Assembly (NCBI GenBank): GCA_009746045.1
Contig: RPFO01000276.1
Span: 2,861,063-2,921,062 of the forward strand
DNA from: Mesostigma viride
Taxonomy: Eukaryota > Streptophyta > Mesostigmatophyceae > Mesostigmatales > Mesostigmataceae
Length of the DNA: 60,000 bases
Direction of reading: 5' to 3'
Positions 31,090 through 41,700 of the stretch are shown in pieces (position 1 is the first letter of the stretch; each line of letters starts with the position of its first letter). Under the pieces are notes generated by a model. The model was not told where the DNA came from. It searched no databases and was given only the letters and a program-made list of their open reading frames with translations. The position numbers were made by a program, and so were the translations under genes.

Positions 31090-33720
31090 AGGACTAAACA
31101 GCACGCAAGTAGCCACTGCCATGGCAGGGTAAGCATGCAGCAGCAGCAGCAGAACCACCCAGTACGAGCATGTGGCACAAACATGGAAATGTATTGATGG
31201 GTTGGTCCGAATTCTCCAGATTTCTGGCCTGCGCTGGTTGTCTCCTTGGTGTATTGATGGGCTGATTGCTTGCTTTGGTAGCGCATGCACCAAAGTAAGG
31301 GATCTGCAGCCGTATGTGTAGTCTAGTAATGGCCCTGGAGTACTGGTATAAACCACAGTCTTGGTGATACAAGTACGATGGTTTCAGCTGTGAGGAAGCA
31401 CAGGCAGCCACATCCTCAGATGGTATTCATGCCATCCTTGAACAGAAAAACCTTTGGGGTTCGGCATGCAGTGTGGTTCCGCCCAGTTACTGCATCGTAC
31501 TTCCCTGGTCCATGTCTACATGGTCCAATATACTATGTACACAAGGTCAGCGATTTTGGAGGCCGAGATGTATAGGTGATGTTCTGTGTCTCCAGCAACC
31601 CTGATAGGGGTTCCAGTATTGACATGCGTTTGTAGCACTGGTCCCTGACCCTAGGTTTGCATTCTCCTCATCCCCTACACAGCCCGCCCCACCCCCCTTC
31701 ATTCATATGCCTTCATTGTTATCACGGTAATATGGGGTTCAATACAGGGTCCATTTTTCCTGTCGTGCAATCTTTTAGGGAAGCTTTGTGCACCAATCTT
31801 GGTGTTGCTCCCATTAGCATCAAATTCATGACCAGTGCACCTGCGTTTATACAGTATTCGCAGTGGACAGAAGGTAGTCGAGGTAATTTGCGTTGGATTG
31901 GAAACCCTTCCCCTGCCTCCTGGTTTCTGGATGTTGACCCCCCCCCCACCACCACCACCACTTCTGATGTTCCCTTTATCCGCCCTCCTCGCACCCCTCA
32001 AGTCCCTGGCTTAACCTCGTATTCTGTCTTGCATGCAGTGGTCATTTGGGTTGAGGCACTCATGACTAGGTGGGGTGTAGTAGCTACTGCACCCAGAGGG
32101 TGGCTACGTAGGGCTAAGGGTGGTAGCATGGCACCCGCGTGGGTCAGGGTTGACAGCGTGTAGGTTGACGGCTGCCCTCTATGCAGTGTTGGTCAGCCTG
32201 GGGTCAGAGTTGGAGGCCATGGTTGTGGACAACAGGGCACATCGGTACCCCACCGGTTATAATTGGCCTAGCTGCTGTATATGGTTAGAGCCGGGGGCTG
32301 GCCCCATGCCTACGTGCTTGGCTCATGAGCCTGGAGCGAGGGAGGGGCAGACCTTGCCTGTATGCACATAACAACTTGTTCTCTGGATGTAGCATTGAGG
32401 TTATGTCCCCGCAAGAGTATGTGTACCTGTGGGGTGCAATCAGCCCAGTAGGTTGCAAGCTTGGCCAGCAAAAATATGTTAGTTTGGGAGCACTAGGGAT
32501 GGGAAATTCTCATGGCTGTGGCCGGGTGTTTGTGGCCCTCGCTTATCCCATTGGGAAGCATGTAGGGAACGGTTCTAAGCTTTGAATAGCCAGGCCCTGA
32601 CAGATTTAGAGGGATGCAAGCAGTTTTAGCGTAGTCAACAGGCATGGCTGCCTTGCATAAGATGCGCTTGTGTGGCTAGACTGCAATGATTGCACATCGT
32701 TCTCTCAGCACCCCAGTGTTTTGTTTGCTGATCATTCTGTCAACTGATGTTAGATCTGGGGCATCTCCACTACGTTGCTGTGTGTGTGTTTGGTGCCCGT
32801 TCAGGTGGACCACCGTTCTGCCGGCACCTTACAGGACTTGATATCTATTCCAATGCTGCTTTGATGAAGTCGAGTTCAGCATTTCATGTAAATCGATTGG
32901 TGTGGCTCATCGCCACTAGGTGACATTGAGTTTTTATTAATATGAAGCATTTTGTTTCCGAGAATCGATGGTGTCGAAGCTGTATAACTCATGGGGATCC
33001 GTGTGGCACTCCTTCTGCCATGGTGGCTGGCCACCCAAGCTTATCCATCATGACTTAATAGCTTTTATGTAATGGGACGCAGTTCTTTTTCCATTCTAAG
33101 CGCAGGATGCATGCATGCCATCTCAAAAATGCTTACTGTAACTTGTTTTCATGTTGAACGTACTCGAGCCAATTTTACCCTGACTACCCTGACTAGGTTG
33201 TCCCCGGTGATCAAATTAAAAAAATTGTCACTTTGGTGACGCGGGCGGACTACCTACGTACTGCTTGATGCGGAGTCGCCGGGCTACAAGTTCCGTAACT
33301 TTCGGAACTCGCCCTCAGTTGCCGCCACGCCATTTTTAACTTCTTTTTGTACGTGGCTTGCGTTGGGTTCATCGACAAGCATCGACGCTCATCGAAGGTG
33401 CAATCCGACGGGGGAGAATAAGTTCGCCACAGCACAGCGCGATGCAAGGGCGCTCTTTTCCATGTACAACGTGAGATGCAAAGCCCGCATCGCTGACCGG
33501 AAATTCAGTCCAACACGGTCGTACAGTACAACCAGTCGACCGCATCTCTGCCTTGCAACCATCGCGAATGCGCAATCGATCTTGTTGTTCTTGTTCTTGT
33601 TGTTGTTGTTGCCACGCCGCACATGGGCGCAATCGATCTAGAGAGTTGAAACGTCTCCGCGACACTTCTTAACGGATTCACTAATTAATAAATATAGTTG
33701 TCTCACTTAATATACTACTA
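31090..33720. other. no recognisable gene
   Basis: Several open frames of 80-168 codons occur, the longest at 31657-32163 (+), but none shows a domain. The part at 33400-33570 is a diverged partner of 8470-8680. Part of 31090-31400 may be the eL33 3' UTR. Confidence 0.4.
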
Positions 33721-33732
33721 GATGTCTCACTT

Positions 33733-33908
33733 CCCCCCAAGAGGAGGAGGCGTTTTGATGAGTAGTGTAGTTAGGATTTTCTAGACTTGATAGCTTATCT
33801 AGAGTTAGGATAGTTCGATTACGCGGCTTCCTCCACCCCACCCATCCATCATGGAATATGTGCTACATGATCTCCCAACGGAGGCATGTTATAATTTAAT
33901 TTAATTTA
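33733..33908 (+). mobile_element. 5'-truncated LINE 3' end with (TTTAA)n-type tail
   Basis: Matches the last 170 bp of the LINE at 16972-17617, starting in the codons for its basic C-terminus. It has the stem-loop CTCCCAACGGAG (33872-33883) and a TTTAA-rich tail. The flanking duplication is 11 bp, ATGTCTCACTT (33722-33732 and 33909-33919). Confidence 0.9.
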
Positions 33909-34370
33909 ATGTCTCACTTAACGCAGTCTGCCCCTCCCACGTAGGAGCAAATGCCCCAGTGGGCTCGGTGCTTGGGTGAATTGATTGCATCAAACTTGAG
34001 GTCTGCCCTGGTTGCCACGACTTTTCAGTCAATCAGACACACGCCACCATGCCGACAGCCACTGCGATGAAATGTTATGAAGTTTGGGATCTCCTGAGCA
34101 CCACTAATTAATGCCATTTCCAACTAATCTACAGGTGTAACTTTGCTCCTAAGATGTTGACCCTCAATGTTAGGCTTGCCAACACATATTAGCCCAGACC
34201 TATCCAATGCACGCAGCCGTGCTCCTGACTACCCTGAAAGAAAACCAAAACCTGTCATGGCGCCCATCACAGCAGCACTCCACCCCATACACTGCCCAGT
34301 CCGCACATGGCATGACATGGCCACCCACCATGGCCTCGGCAGCCATTTGCCATACCTTCTACTGCTGCCG

Positions 34371-37300
34371 TCACGCCCCAAAATCCAGCAACTCCACAGC
34401 GTAATCCGCCGCCGCGCTGCCAAACATCCCCCCGGACGATGCAAACGTGGCCCTGCCCTCGCGCAGGCCGCGCACCAGCCCATGCAGTGGTGCCACGCGC
34501 GCGGTGGCCTGCAGGTGAGACCGCACGGCCGCTGCTAGTGACTGCAGCAAGGGCACCGCATCCTGCATGAGCAGCAGCCGGGCGAGGTGCGCGTCCAGCA
34601 GCAGCGCCAGCCAGGATATCACCTGCGACACGACCGGCGCACGCAGGTGCCGCAGCTGGCATCCGAAACCACCCATATCACTGGGGAGGGAGGAATGCTT
34701 GCCTTCGGCACTGGACCGCGGTCCGTCGCTATCGTGGCTGTCAAGGCCCGCACTTCCTCCCCGCCGCATGGGCAGGCGCGCAAGCAGCAGCCGCACCCAC
34801 TTGACCAGGTAGCGCAGCAACGCCAGCACCTGCGCCGCGCCCAGGGACGCTAGTGCCGCCTGCGCGCTCGCGTCATCACGGGGCAGCGACAACAGCGTGT
34901 GCAAGCATAACTCAAGCGGGGAGAAGCAAGGGGACACGGCAGCCGCTGCCGCCAAGGCCAGCTCTTGCTCCGCACTAATGCTGGTGACGTGCTGGCCCTC
35001 ACTCCCGTCTTCCTCACCTCGTGCCGCCATGACATCATCCCCCCCATTCGCCAGCTGTGCCGCACCCTCCACTGCTGGCGTACGGCCCTTCTTGCTGCCC
35101 TTGACCTTGCCCGCTGTGGCAACAGCGCTAACACCCTCATCCCGCCCCCCCTTGGCGGCCCGTTGTGCGACAACCCCTCGACAGCAGCGGCGCAACACCG
35201 CCGCAGCGGCCGCCTCCTTGCGGCGTACTAGCTCCCTCGCACTGTCCCCTGTGCCCGCGCCACTGCCCCCCGATGTGAGGAAGCGCAGCAGCAAGCCCAT
35301 CTCTCGCGCAGGCAGCGTGTCAGCCTGCAGCAGTAGAGCGTCGATCTGGCACACGTCACCTCGTGCCACCAGCGCAGGCACCAGCGAGGGGCACTGGCCC
35401 ACACAAGGCACCGCCCCCCTTTCCACCAGCCTGGCCACAAGTGACCACGTCCCGCGCCGCACGCCGCACTCCACCAGTGCCGATACCGTACTATGGGGGA
35501 CCGCCAGGTGGCGCCCTGGCCTGCCTCGAACAAGCGACAGCTCATCCCTGCCAGCGCGGCCGCCAGAATAAGATAGAGCGTTCTCTACCGCAGATTCCAG
35601 CGACGCCTTGTCCCATCGCAGGGCCAGTGAGGCAGGCAGTCCCGTGCCACCAATAATGCCGTCGCTGTCACCGTCAGCGTCACCGTCCCCCTCTGCGGCC
35701 CGGTCCAGCGCACCCAACAGCGCCGCCGTCGTCTCATCGTCGTCCGCATCCACGCGACAGGTGGCAACTTCCCGTAGCTGGTCCAAAAAGGTTGCCAGCC
35801 GCGCATCTGCCTCAGTCATGGGAGCCTCGTCCCAGGGGGTGGCGCGCGAGACAGTGACCGCCCCCACCCCCGCGTCCCCCCTCAGACGACCAGAAATGTC
35901 GTCCACATGACCCTGCATCTTTGGCCCCTTGGCTTTTGCTTTGTCCTGACCGTGGCCCCCCGCAGCCTTGACGCTACCCCTCCACACGGGGGCCTGCACC
36001 ATGGATGGCGGCGCAACCGCTGCCACCGCCCCTGCTCCCACCGCCCCCTTGAGGCTGCCCAGCACCATGTCCAGGGTGAGGCTGGGGGGGACGTCCACCT
36101 CAAACACGACCACCTCGCCACATGCGGTTGCCAGCAGGAAGAACTCTTCCTCGCCGTAGCCGGGCGCCACGCTCAGCCGAACGCCCGCCAGGTGGCCCTG
36201 CGCATCCTCCAGGGACAGGGACGCCAGGCCCACACCCGCCCTCTCCTCGCCCTCACCCCCCAGCTTCGCGGTGGCGGATGTCAGCACACACCCGTAAGTG
36301 GTGTCGACTACAGAGAGGGCGATGGTATGGCCTATGCCTGAGGGGGACAACAGGCCGTGCTCCTGGGGCAACAGCGTGGCCACCGCAAGGAAGGGGGTGC
36401 CTGGGATACCTGCCGCAGCGGCCACACGCCGGCCGGTGGTGCCCTCCTGTGGCGCCACCTCCTTGCCCCGCGACCTCTTTTTCGACGTCCCAGGGGGGGG
36501 CCGCACATCCTCACGGGTTGATGGCGCGCTGCCACCAGTCCCGTGGGCAGCCGTGGCCACCGACGCCACGTTGTGCTGCTGCGGCTGCAGGCGGGCGCCC
36601 GCGAGGGTCGCGCCCTGCGCGCCTTTGCCCACCGCTGGCTGCCACCTGGCGAGTGTGTACAAGCTGAAGCTGGTGTTGGACCAGACGAGGGTGACGTTGC
36701 CAGGTGCCACCGTGAGCGACTCCAGGTGAGGCGCGGCGGCCGGGTTGCTCTCGCCACCACCGGCCGTGGGCGGGCATGCCTGGAAGTGGTGGGTATGGAC
36801 CGCTGACCACGTGTGCGGCCCCTGCTCTGGTCCCTGTGGGGCGGAAGCACCCCGGCAGGAGAACTGCCACACATCGAGTGTGTACGCCTGGCCTGGTGAT
36901 GCTGCGGCCGGGGGCTTGGATTTGCTGGATTTGCTGCCGTGCTTCAGACCTGCAGCGCTGCTATGGTACGCGACGGCCACTAGGAGAGGAGCATGTCCTC
37001 CCGCGTGCAGCGGGTTGCCCAACGCGCATGCCGACGCCAGGATGGTCGCGCCATCGGCGGCGTCACTGCAGCATAGTTCGTTACCTTCCAAGCCATGCAA
37101 GGCCACGCTCCCATCGTCGTAGACCAGCACAACGCCGCCCGGGACATCAACTTTCGAGTTTCCAGCAGTCTTCCCGACGTCGTTGTCCCTGGCAGGAGCT
37201 GCCAGGACATCTCTCGTCACAGGATAGAGCGCGAAGGCATTCTTGCGCAAGGCATGAGAGGGTGCGTCACTGAGTGTGACAACAGCCGGGGCGTTTCCGC

Positions 37301-37628
37301 GGGCTACATCGGCTTTTGATTTACTCCGCTTGTTTCCTTTGCTCTCTCTAGGCCAACATATTAGATTCTGCCGCTGCTCTCCCGAGCCTGCAGGCTTTGC
37401 AATGGCGTAGAACTTCTCGGACAGACTGTCCCAAACGGCACTCACTGCAATCTCAGAGTACCGGGCACCAAGGGGCCAGGTACATTCCTTAGTTTGCGTC
37501 TCAATGTCGTAGCAAATAACTCCATCATTGCCGACTGTCACCACCGCCTTCCCCTCGGTGGGCCCGTTTGTGGCACCTTTCAAGGCGGCGGCGTCTGCAC
37601 AGCGGCATAGGCAATACCCGTCCTGCAT
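34371..37628 (-). CDS. NOL11: NOL11-like nucleolar protein (SSU processome factor)
   Basis: One open frame of 1085 residues. NOL11 is part of the t-UTP/UtpA group that links rDNA transcription with early 18S rRNA processing in the nucleolus. The N-terminal half looks like a beta-propeller ('VVTVGNDGVICYDIETQ', 'VVLVYDDGSVALHGLEG', 'NVTLVWSNTSFSLYTLARWQ'). The C-terminal third is helical and matches the family's end: 'LALLRYLVKWVRLLLARLP', then 'VISWLALLLDAHLARLLLMQ' and a closing segment ending DYAVELLDFGA. It is longer than animal NOL11 because of glycine-, alanine- and lysine-rich inserts, common in algal proteins. The first residues may be encoded by a further upstream exon (a possible acceptor TTTTAG lies near 37645). 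Assignment is by overall pattern rather than a catalytic motif. Confidence 0.8.
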   Translation of the reverse strand: MQDGYCLCRCADAAALKGATNGPTEGKAVVTVGNDGVICYDIETQTKECTWPLGARYSEIAVSAVWDSLSEKFYAIAKPAGSGEQRQNLICWPRESKGNKRSKSKADVARGNAPAVVTLSDAPSHALRKNAFALYPVTRDVLAAPARDNDVGKTAGNSKVDVPGGVVLVYDDGSVALHGLEGNELCCSDAADGATILASACALGNPLHAGGHAPLLVAVAYHSSAAGLKHGSKSSKSKPPAAASPGQAYTLDVWQFSCRGASAPQGPEQGPHTWSAVHTHHFQACPPTAGGGESNPAAAPHLESLTVAPGNVTLVWSNTSFSLYTLARWQPAVGKGAQGATLAGARLQPQQHNVASVATAAHGTGGSAPSTREDVRPPPGTSKKRSRGKEVAPQEGTTGRRVAAAAGIPGTPFLAVATLLPQEHGLLSPSGIGHTIALSVVDTTYGCVLTSATAKLGGEGEERAGVGLASLSLEDAQGHLAGVRLSVAPGYGEEEFFLLATACGEVVVFEVDVPPSLTLDMVLGSLKGAVGAGAVAAVAPPSMVQAPVWRGSVKAAGGHGQDKAKAKGPKMQGHVDDISGRLRGDAGVGAVTVSRATPWDEAPMTEADARLATFLDQLREVATCRVDADDDETTAALLGALDRAAEGDGDADGDSDGIIGGTGLPASLALRWDKASLESAVENALSYSGGRAGRDELSLVRGRPGRHLAVPHSTVSALVECGVRRGTWSLVARLVERGAVPCVGQCPSLVPALVARGDVCQIDALLLQADTLPAREMGLLLRFLTSGGSGAGTGDSARELVRRKEAAAAAVLRRCCRGVVAQRAAKGGRDEGVSAVATAGKVKGSKKGRTPAVEGAAQLANGGDDVMAARGEEDGSEGQHVTSISAEQELALAAAAAVSPCFSPLELCLHTLLSLPRDDASAQAALASLGAAQVLALLRYLVKWVRLLLARLPMRRGGSAGLDSHDSDGPRSSAEGKHSSLPSDMGGFGCQLRHLRAPVVSQVISWLALLLDAHLARLLLMQDAVPLLQSLAAAVRSHLQATARVAPLHGLVRGLREGRATFASSGGMFGSAAADYAVELLDFGA

Positions 37629-37639
37629 AGTGCCAGTAA

Positions 37640-38777
37640 TTTCTAAAACTCAGCAACCCCACGGGTGGTGACAAAGCCTAGCGCAGGCATAATGTCCAAA
37701 TTAACAATGGCGCCTGCGAGCAGTCGAACCTTGAGGCAATGACGGCTCGCGAGTCTTGAGACACGGTTGCCTTCGCACGCTTTTGGTTGCAGTGGACAGC
37801 TGCAGGTGGCAGCTTCATGACAGCAGAATGCAGCGCGCGGCAGGCGGAATGGCAGGCCGGGGACATCCGGAGTCGCCGTACATGCCGTGTCGCTTCCTAT
37901 TCATAATCTTCAAATACTTTGCCTTTCCGTTCAGATCAAATTATATGAACCATTTTTTGCCGTATAGGACCTGACTTCAGGATCCTCGCACGCACGACCT
38001 CGCACGACACATTGCAACAAGGGAACAGGTTATGTATGTACAGGAGGCTGTCGTTGCTTTGTAGCCTTCCATGTTGGATTCTGCCGGTCGCTCTGTCTCA
38101 TCCAAGTGAATCTCTGCTGCGCATGTGCGGCGTGGGAATCAACATCAACAACAACAAATCAAGTGGCAGCCTTGGAACTAGGGCGACAAATCAATGCAGT
38201 TGTCGATTCCCGAATTCAGTCCTGCTTATACAGCAGAAAGGCGATGGCGGTAAACTAAGCTTGATTGACTAACCTTTCACCGCTGGCCACTCTTTAGTTG
38301 ATTCTGAAAACTTCCCTCCAGACTGCATACAAATAATTATCGGCTAAAATGCATAGCATGACTTCCCACGAACGGGAGATATAGCTCAATGATATGAATT
38401 AAACCAGTAGGCGCATTTGTTTAAAGAATGAGCGCTGACCCTACAAATCTCAACAGTGGGCAGATAGCACATGCATTGTTGTATGCGTGATATCAAGCAA
38501 TTTTACAAAGCACGCAGTGGCACCATTCCCAGCAAGAGTATCAGGGTCAGCAGTCGGCAGCTCATCGATGCCAAGTGCATTGTGAAACTCCCAAATGCAT
38601 TTCCGCGGCAGCGTATTATCGCTGACCATATGCCACTAAGAAATCGAATTGTCTGCGCGCCCCGCCTAGCCAAACGGTTGCACAGCTGCCGTTCTGGAAA
38701 CTGTTTGGTGTTTTTTAGGACAGCATTTTCTCTGGGCAACTGTCGCTTTTACCAGCTAAAGGCACAGCACGTCAACC
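37640..38777. promoter_or_regulatory. intergenic region between divergent NOL11-like and DHHC genes
   Basis: About 1.1 kb between two divergently transcribed genes, so promoters of both should lie here. No TATA-like or other element can be assigned with confidence. Short frames only, apart from a possible 5' exon of the NOL11-like gene near 37820-37720. Confidence 0.4.
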
Positions 38778-41700
38778 ATGGACATGTTTACGCTGGGGTT
38801 GGTATACTTGGCCGTCATCGCGCTATTCCTGCTCATCATGCTCTTTGGAGAGTCGGAGACGTTTTCGGGCACGTGGGTTCAGAAAGCTCACGTGTTCGTG
38901 ACGTCGGGCGCGCTTGAATGGGGAGAGTAAGTGCTTTGCCAAAAAGAATTTACTCTCACATGGGCCGTGGTTCACCATCTCGCCACACCAGGGGACTTAC
39001 TTCGGCACAATTTGGTGCGTCTTGGCTAGCGCAAGGGTGCTTGTTTTTCTTCTTCTTTTTATGTCCTGATCTTACTTAGCAGCAACGCTTGTAGGAATAG
39101 TTACTTGGGTCGAAGGTGACAGAACGTAACTTGCCATCCGCTTTGCGTTGCACAAAATTTAATATTCGTCAGATTATCTGTCAAATTTAATGTTTTGTCA
39201 GATACATTTTTCGGCAGTAATATAATTCACAGATTCTGGAGACTGCACCTTTGTTCCCTTTCCAACCTTTGTCGGCTGTCCTAGGTGCCTAATACGCCTA
39301 CACTTTTCCAATCTTTGTCGGCTGTCCTAGGTGCCTAATACGCCTACACTTTTCCAATCTTTGTCGGCTGTCCTAGGTGCCTAATACGCCTACACTTTTC
39401 CAATCTTTGTCGGCTGTCCTAGGTGCCTAATACGCCTACACTTTTCCAACCTTTGTCGGCTGTCCTAGGTGCCTAATACGCCTACACTTTTCCAACCTTT
39501 GTCGGCTGTCCTAGGTGCCTAATACGCCTACACTTTTCCAACCTTTGTCGGCTGTCCTAGGTGCCTAATACGCCTACACTTTTCCAACCTTTGTCGGCTG
39601 TCCTAGGTGCCTAATACGCCTACACTTTTCCAACCTTTGTCGGCTGTCCTAGGTGCCTAATACGCCTACACTTTTCCAACCTTTGTCGGCTGTCCTAGGT
39701 GCCTAATACGCCTACACTTTTCCAACCTTTGTCGGCTGTCCTAGGTGCCTAATACGCCTACACTTTTCCAACCTTTGTCGGCTGTCCTAGGTGCCTAATA
39801 CGCCTACACTTGTCTTGTTGATACACCTGTTGCCTACGACTTGTAGTACCATGTCAATATGTGCGCACCCAGGTCCCGTCCTGGCATTTGTAGGAAGCCA
39901 GCTGCACCCCCCCCCCCCCTCTCCACCCCACGATGCTCCACCACTGTGTCGCTGATCACCCTCTGTGGTGCAGTGCCGCTAGACTGGCTTGCTTGACCTT
40001 GGGGCAGCGTCACCGTTCCCCGACCTGCGTGCCAGGTTATCCATGGACGGTGTCATGTTCATTTGTGCTGATTCTATCGACGGAACATATTGCGGTCACG
40101 TGGTTTGCGGCCGTCCGCTCGTGCGCAGGTGGTTGGTTGGCCGCCTGTGTGGCAGCTACGGCACGCGCTTTGTCCAATCGGCCACCCAGATCTGCTGCGA
40201 CAGCCCCAACCCAGCGCTGCAGGTGAGTGCTCGGAGCCGGCTGCATGCCATCGCATCGCTGGGCACATGGGAAGGGGGTGTGGCTGGGAGTGTTGATTAT
40301 GTATGTGGTGATTATGCTATGTTGCGTGTTTGACAGTGCATGCACCGCCCTTCCTGTGGCCTTCTGCCCCCCCAGCTCGTCATCTTGCGCCAGCGAGCAC
40401 ACACGCATGCCTCCCCACGCCGCAGAAGTAGCACCCATCACTTTCCCTCTGGCTTCGCAAGGCACTACGCTGCAAGTGGTTGGGTAACTCTCTAGTCCCG
40501 TGTGCTCGTCCCCTTTGCCCTCAAGCTGTCGTCTCTTGCCCATGTCCCTCCTCTTTGTCCTGATTGGTCGCCCTTTTCTTATTCACTCTTCCTTGAATTT
40601 TCGCCCTACCCTGTTCGGTGGCCCATGCCTTGCCTTTGCCCTGCCCTTTCCCCTTCGATTGGCTTCACTCTTGCCTTCACCTTTGCCCTGTCCTTTGCAT
40701 CCGTGGCCCCAGATCTTCTACCTGAGCATCGTGGCGGCTGCCTACTATGTGTTCCACGACCAGACCTTCCCTTACATCCCTGGCGCGCACCTGTCAGGCA
40801 TCCACAGGTGCGGTGTGCCGGCCGAACCTGCTGGCCCTGCAAGTGGCGGGCGTCAGTATGAGCGCGATGCATACTGTCATGAGGCGTGACTGATCATGCT
40901 TGATGACGGCATGATTGATGATGGCATGGTTGATGATGGCATGCTTGATGGTGCCTTGCTTAATGGTGGCATAATTGATGGTGGCATGATCGATGGTGGC
41001 GCAATTGATGGTGGCATAATTGATTATGGCATAATTGATGATGGCATAATTGATGGTGGCATGATTAATTAATTCATTAATTAAACATGATTGGTGACGG
41101 CAAGCTTAATGATCAAGGTGTCACACTTGGCACGTGTGTGCATGAGCAGTAGAGTGCGCTGACCCAGCCATCCGGTTGATGTGTCAAGGAAACGACTTCT
41201 CTGGTTGGTGCCATGTGAGAATATAAGCCTCGGGGCAGAGCGTGCACGTTGGGAGCGCATGGCAGCCTCTGAGCAGCCCTCCCACGTGAAGACTGACAGG
41301 TGGCAGAGCTGGCAAGCACGGACGACGAGTTGCCCCTAAAAGCAATGTTGCTCAAATCCCAGCGTCTCCACATCCCTAGGCAAGCCTGCCATCCACCGCG
41401 TCTCTGTGTGGCTGCCTTTGCTCCCTGCAACCCACATGGGCTACTCCCGCCCGTGCCAGTGCCGCTCCTAGTGTACTTGCGTGTGGGGTGCTCCCTTGGA
41501 ATAACTCCAACAGCAACCATCGTGGCAGCTCCACTGTTCCCTCTGCTGGCCCGTGCGGACGTGCATCCATCGCTGGGATGGCCTCGCACAGGATGTGACG
41601 GGCTGTGGTAATGGGCCATGGAGCGTGCTTTAGTGAGACGCGTGTGAGTGGGAATGAGCAGCATTGGCTGGCTGTCAGCATCGGCGTGCCTGTCACTTTC

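Noticed and set aside
31657-32163. 168-codon frame as a host gene
   Set aside because: No recognisable domain, simple poly-T (threonine) and proline run, and no supporting splice context.
34897-36729. Plus-strand frames opposite the NOL11-like gene
   Set aside because: GC-rich shadow frames; the minus-strand frame has the family pattern and is far longer.
39262-39811. Regular 46-bp units looked CRISPR-like
   Set aside because: There are no unique spacers: units are directly adjacent and identical, in a eukaryotic intron.
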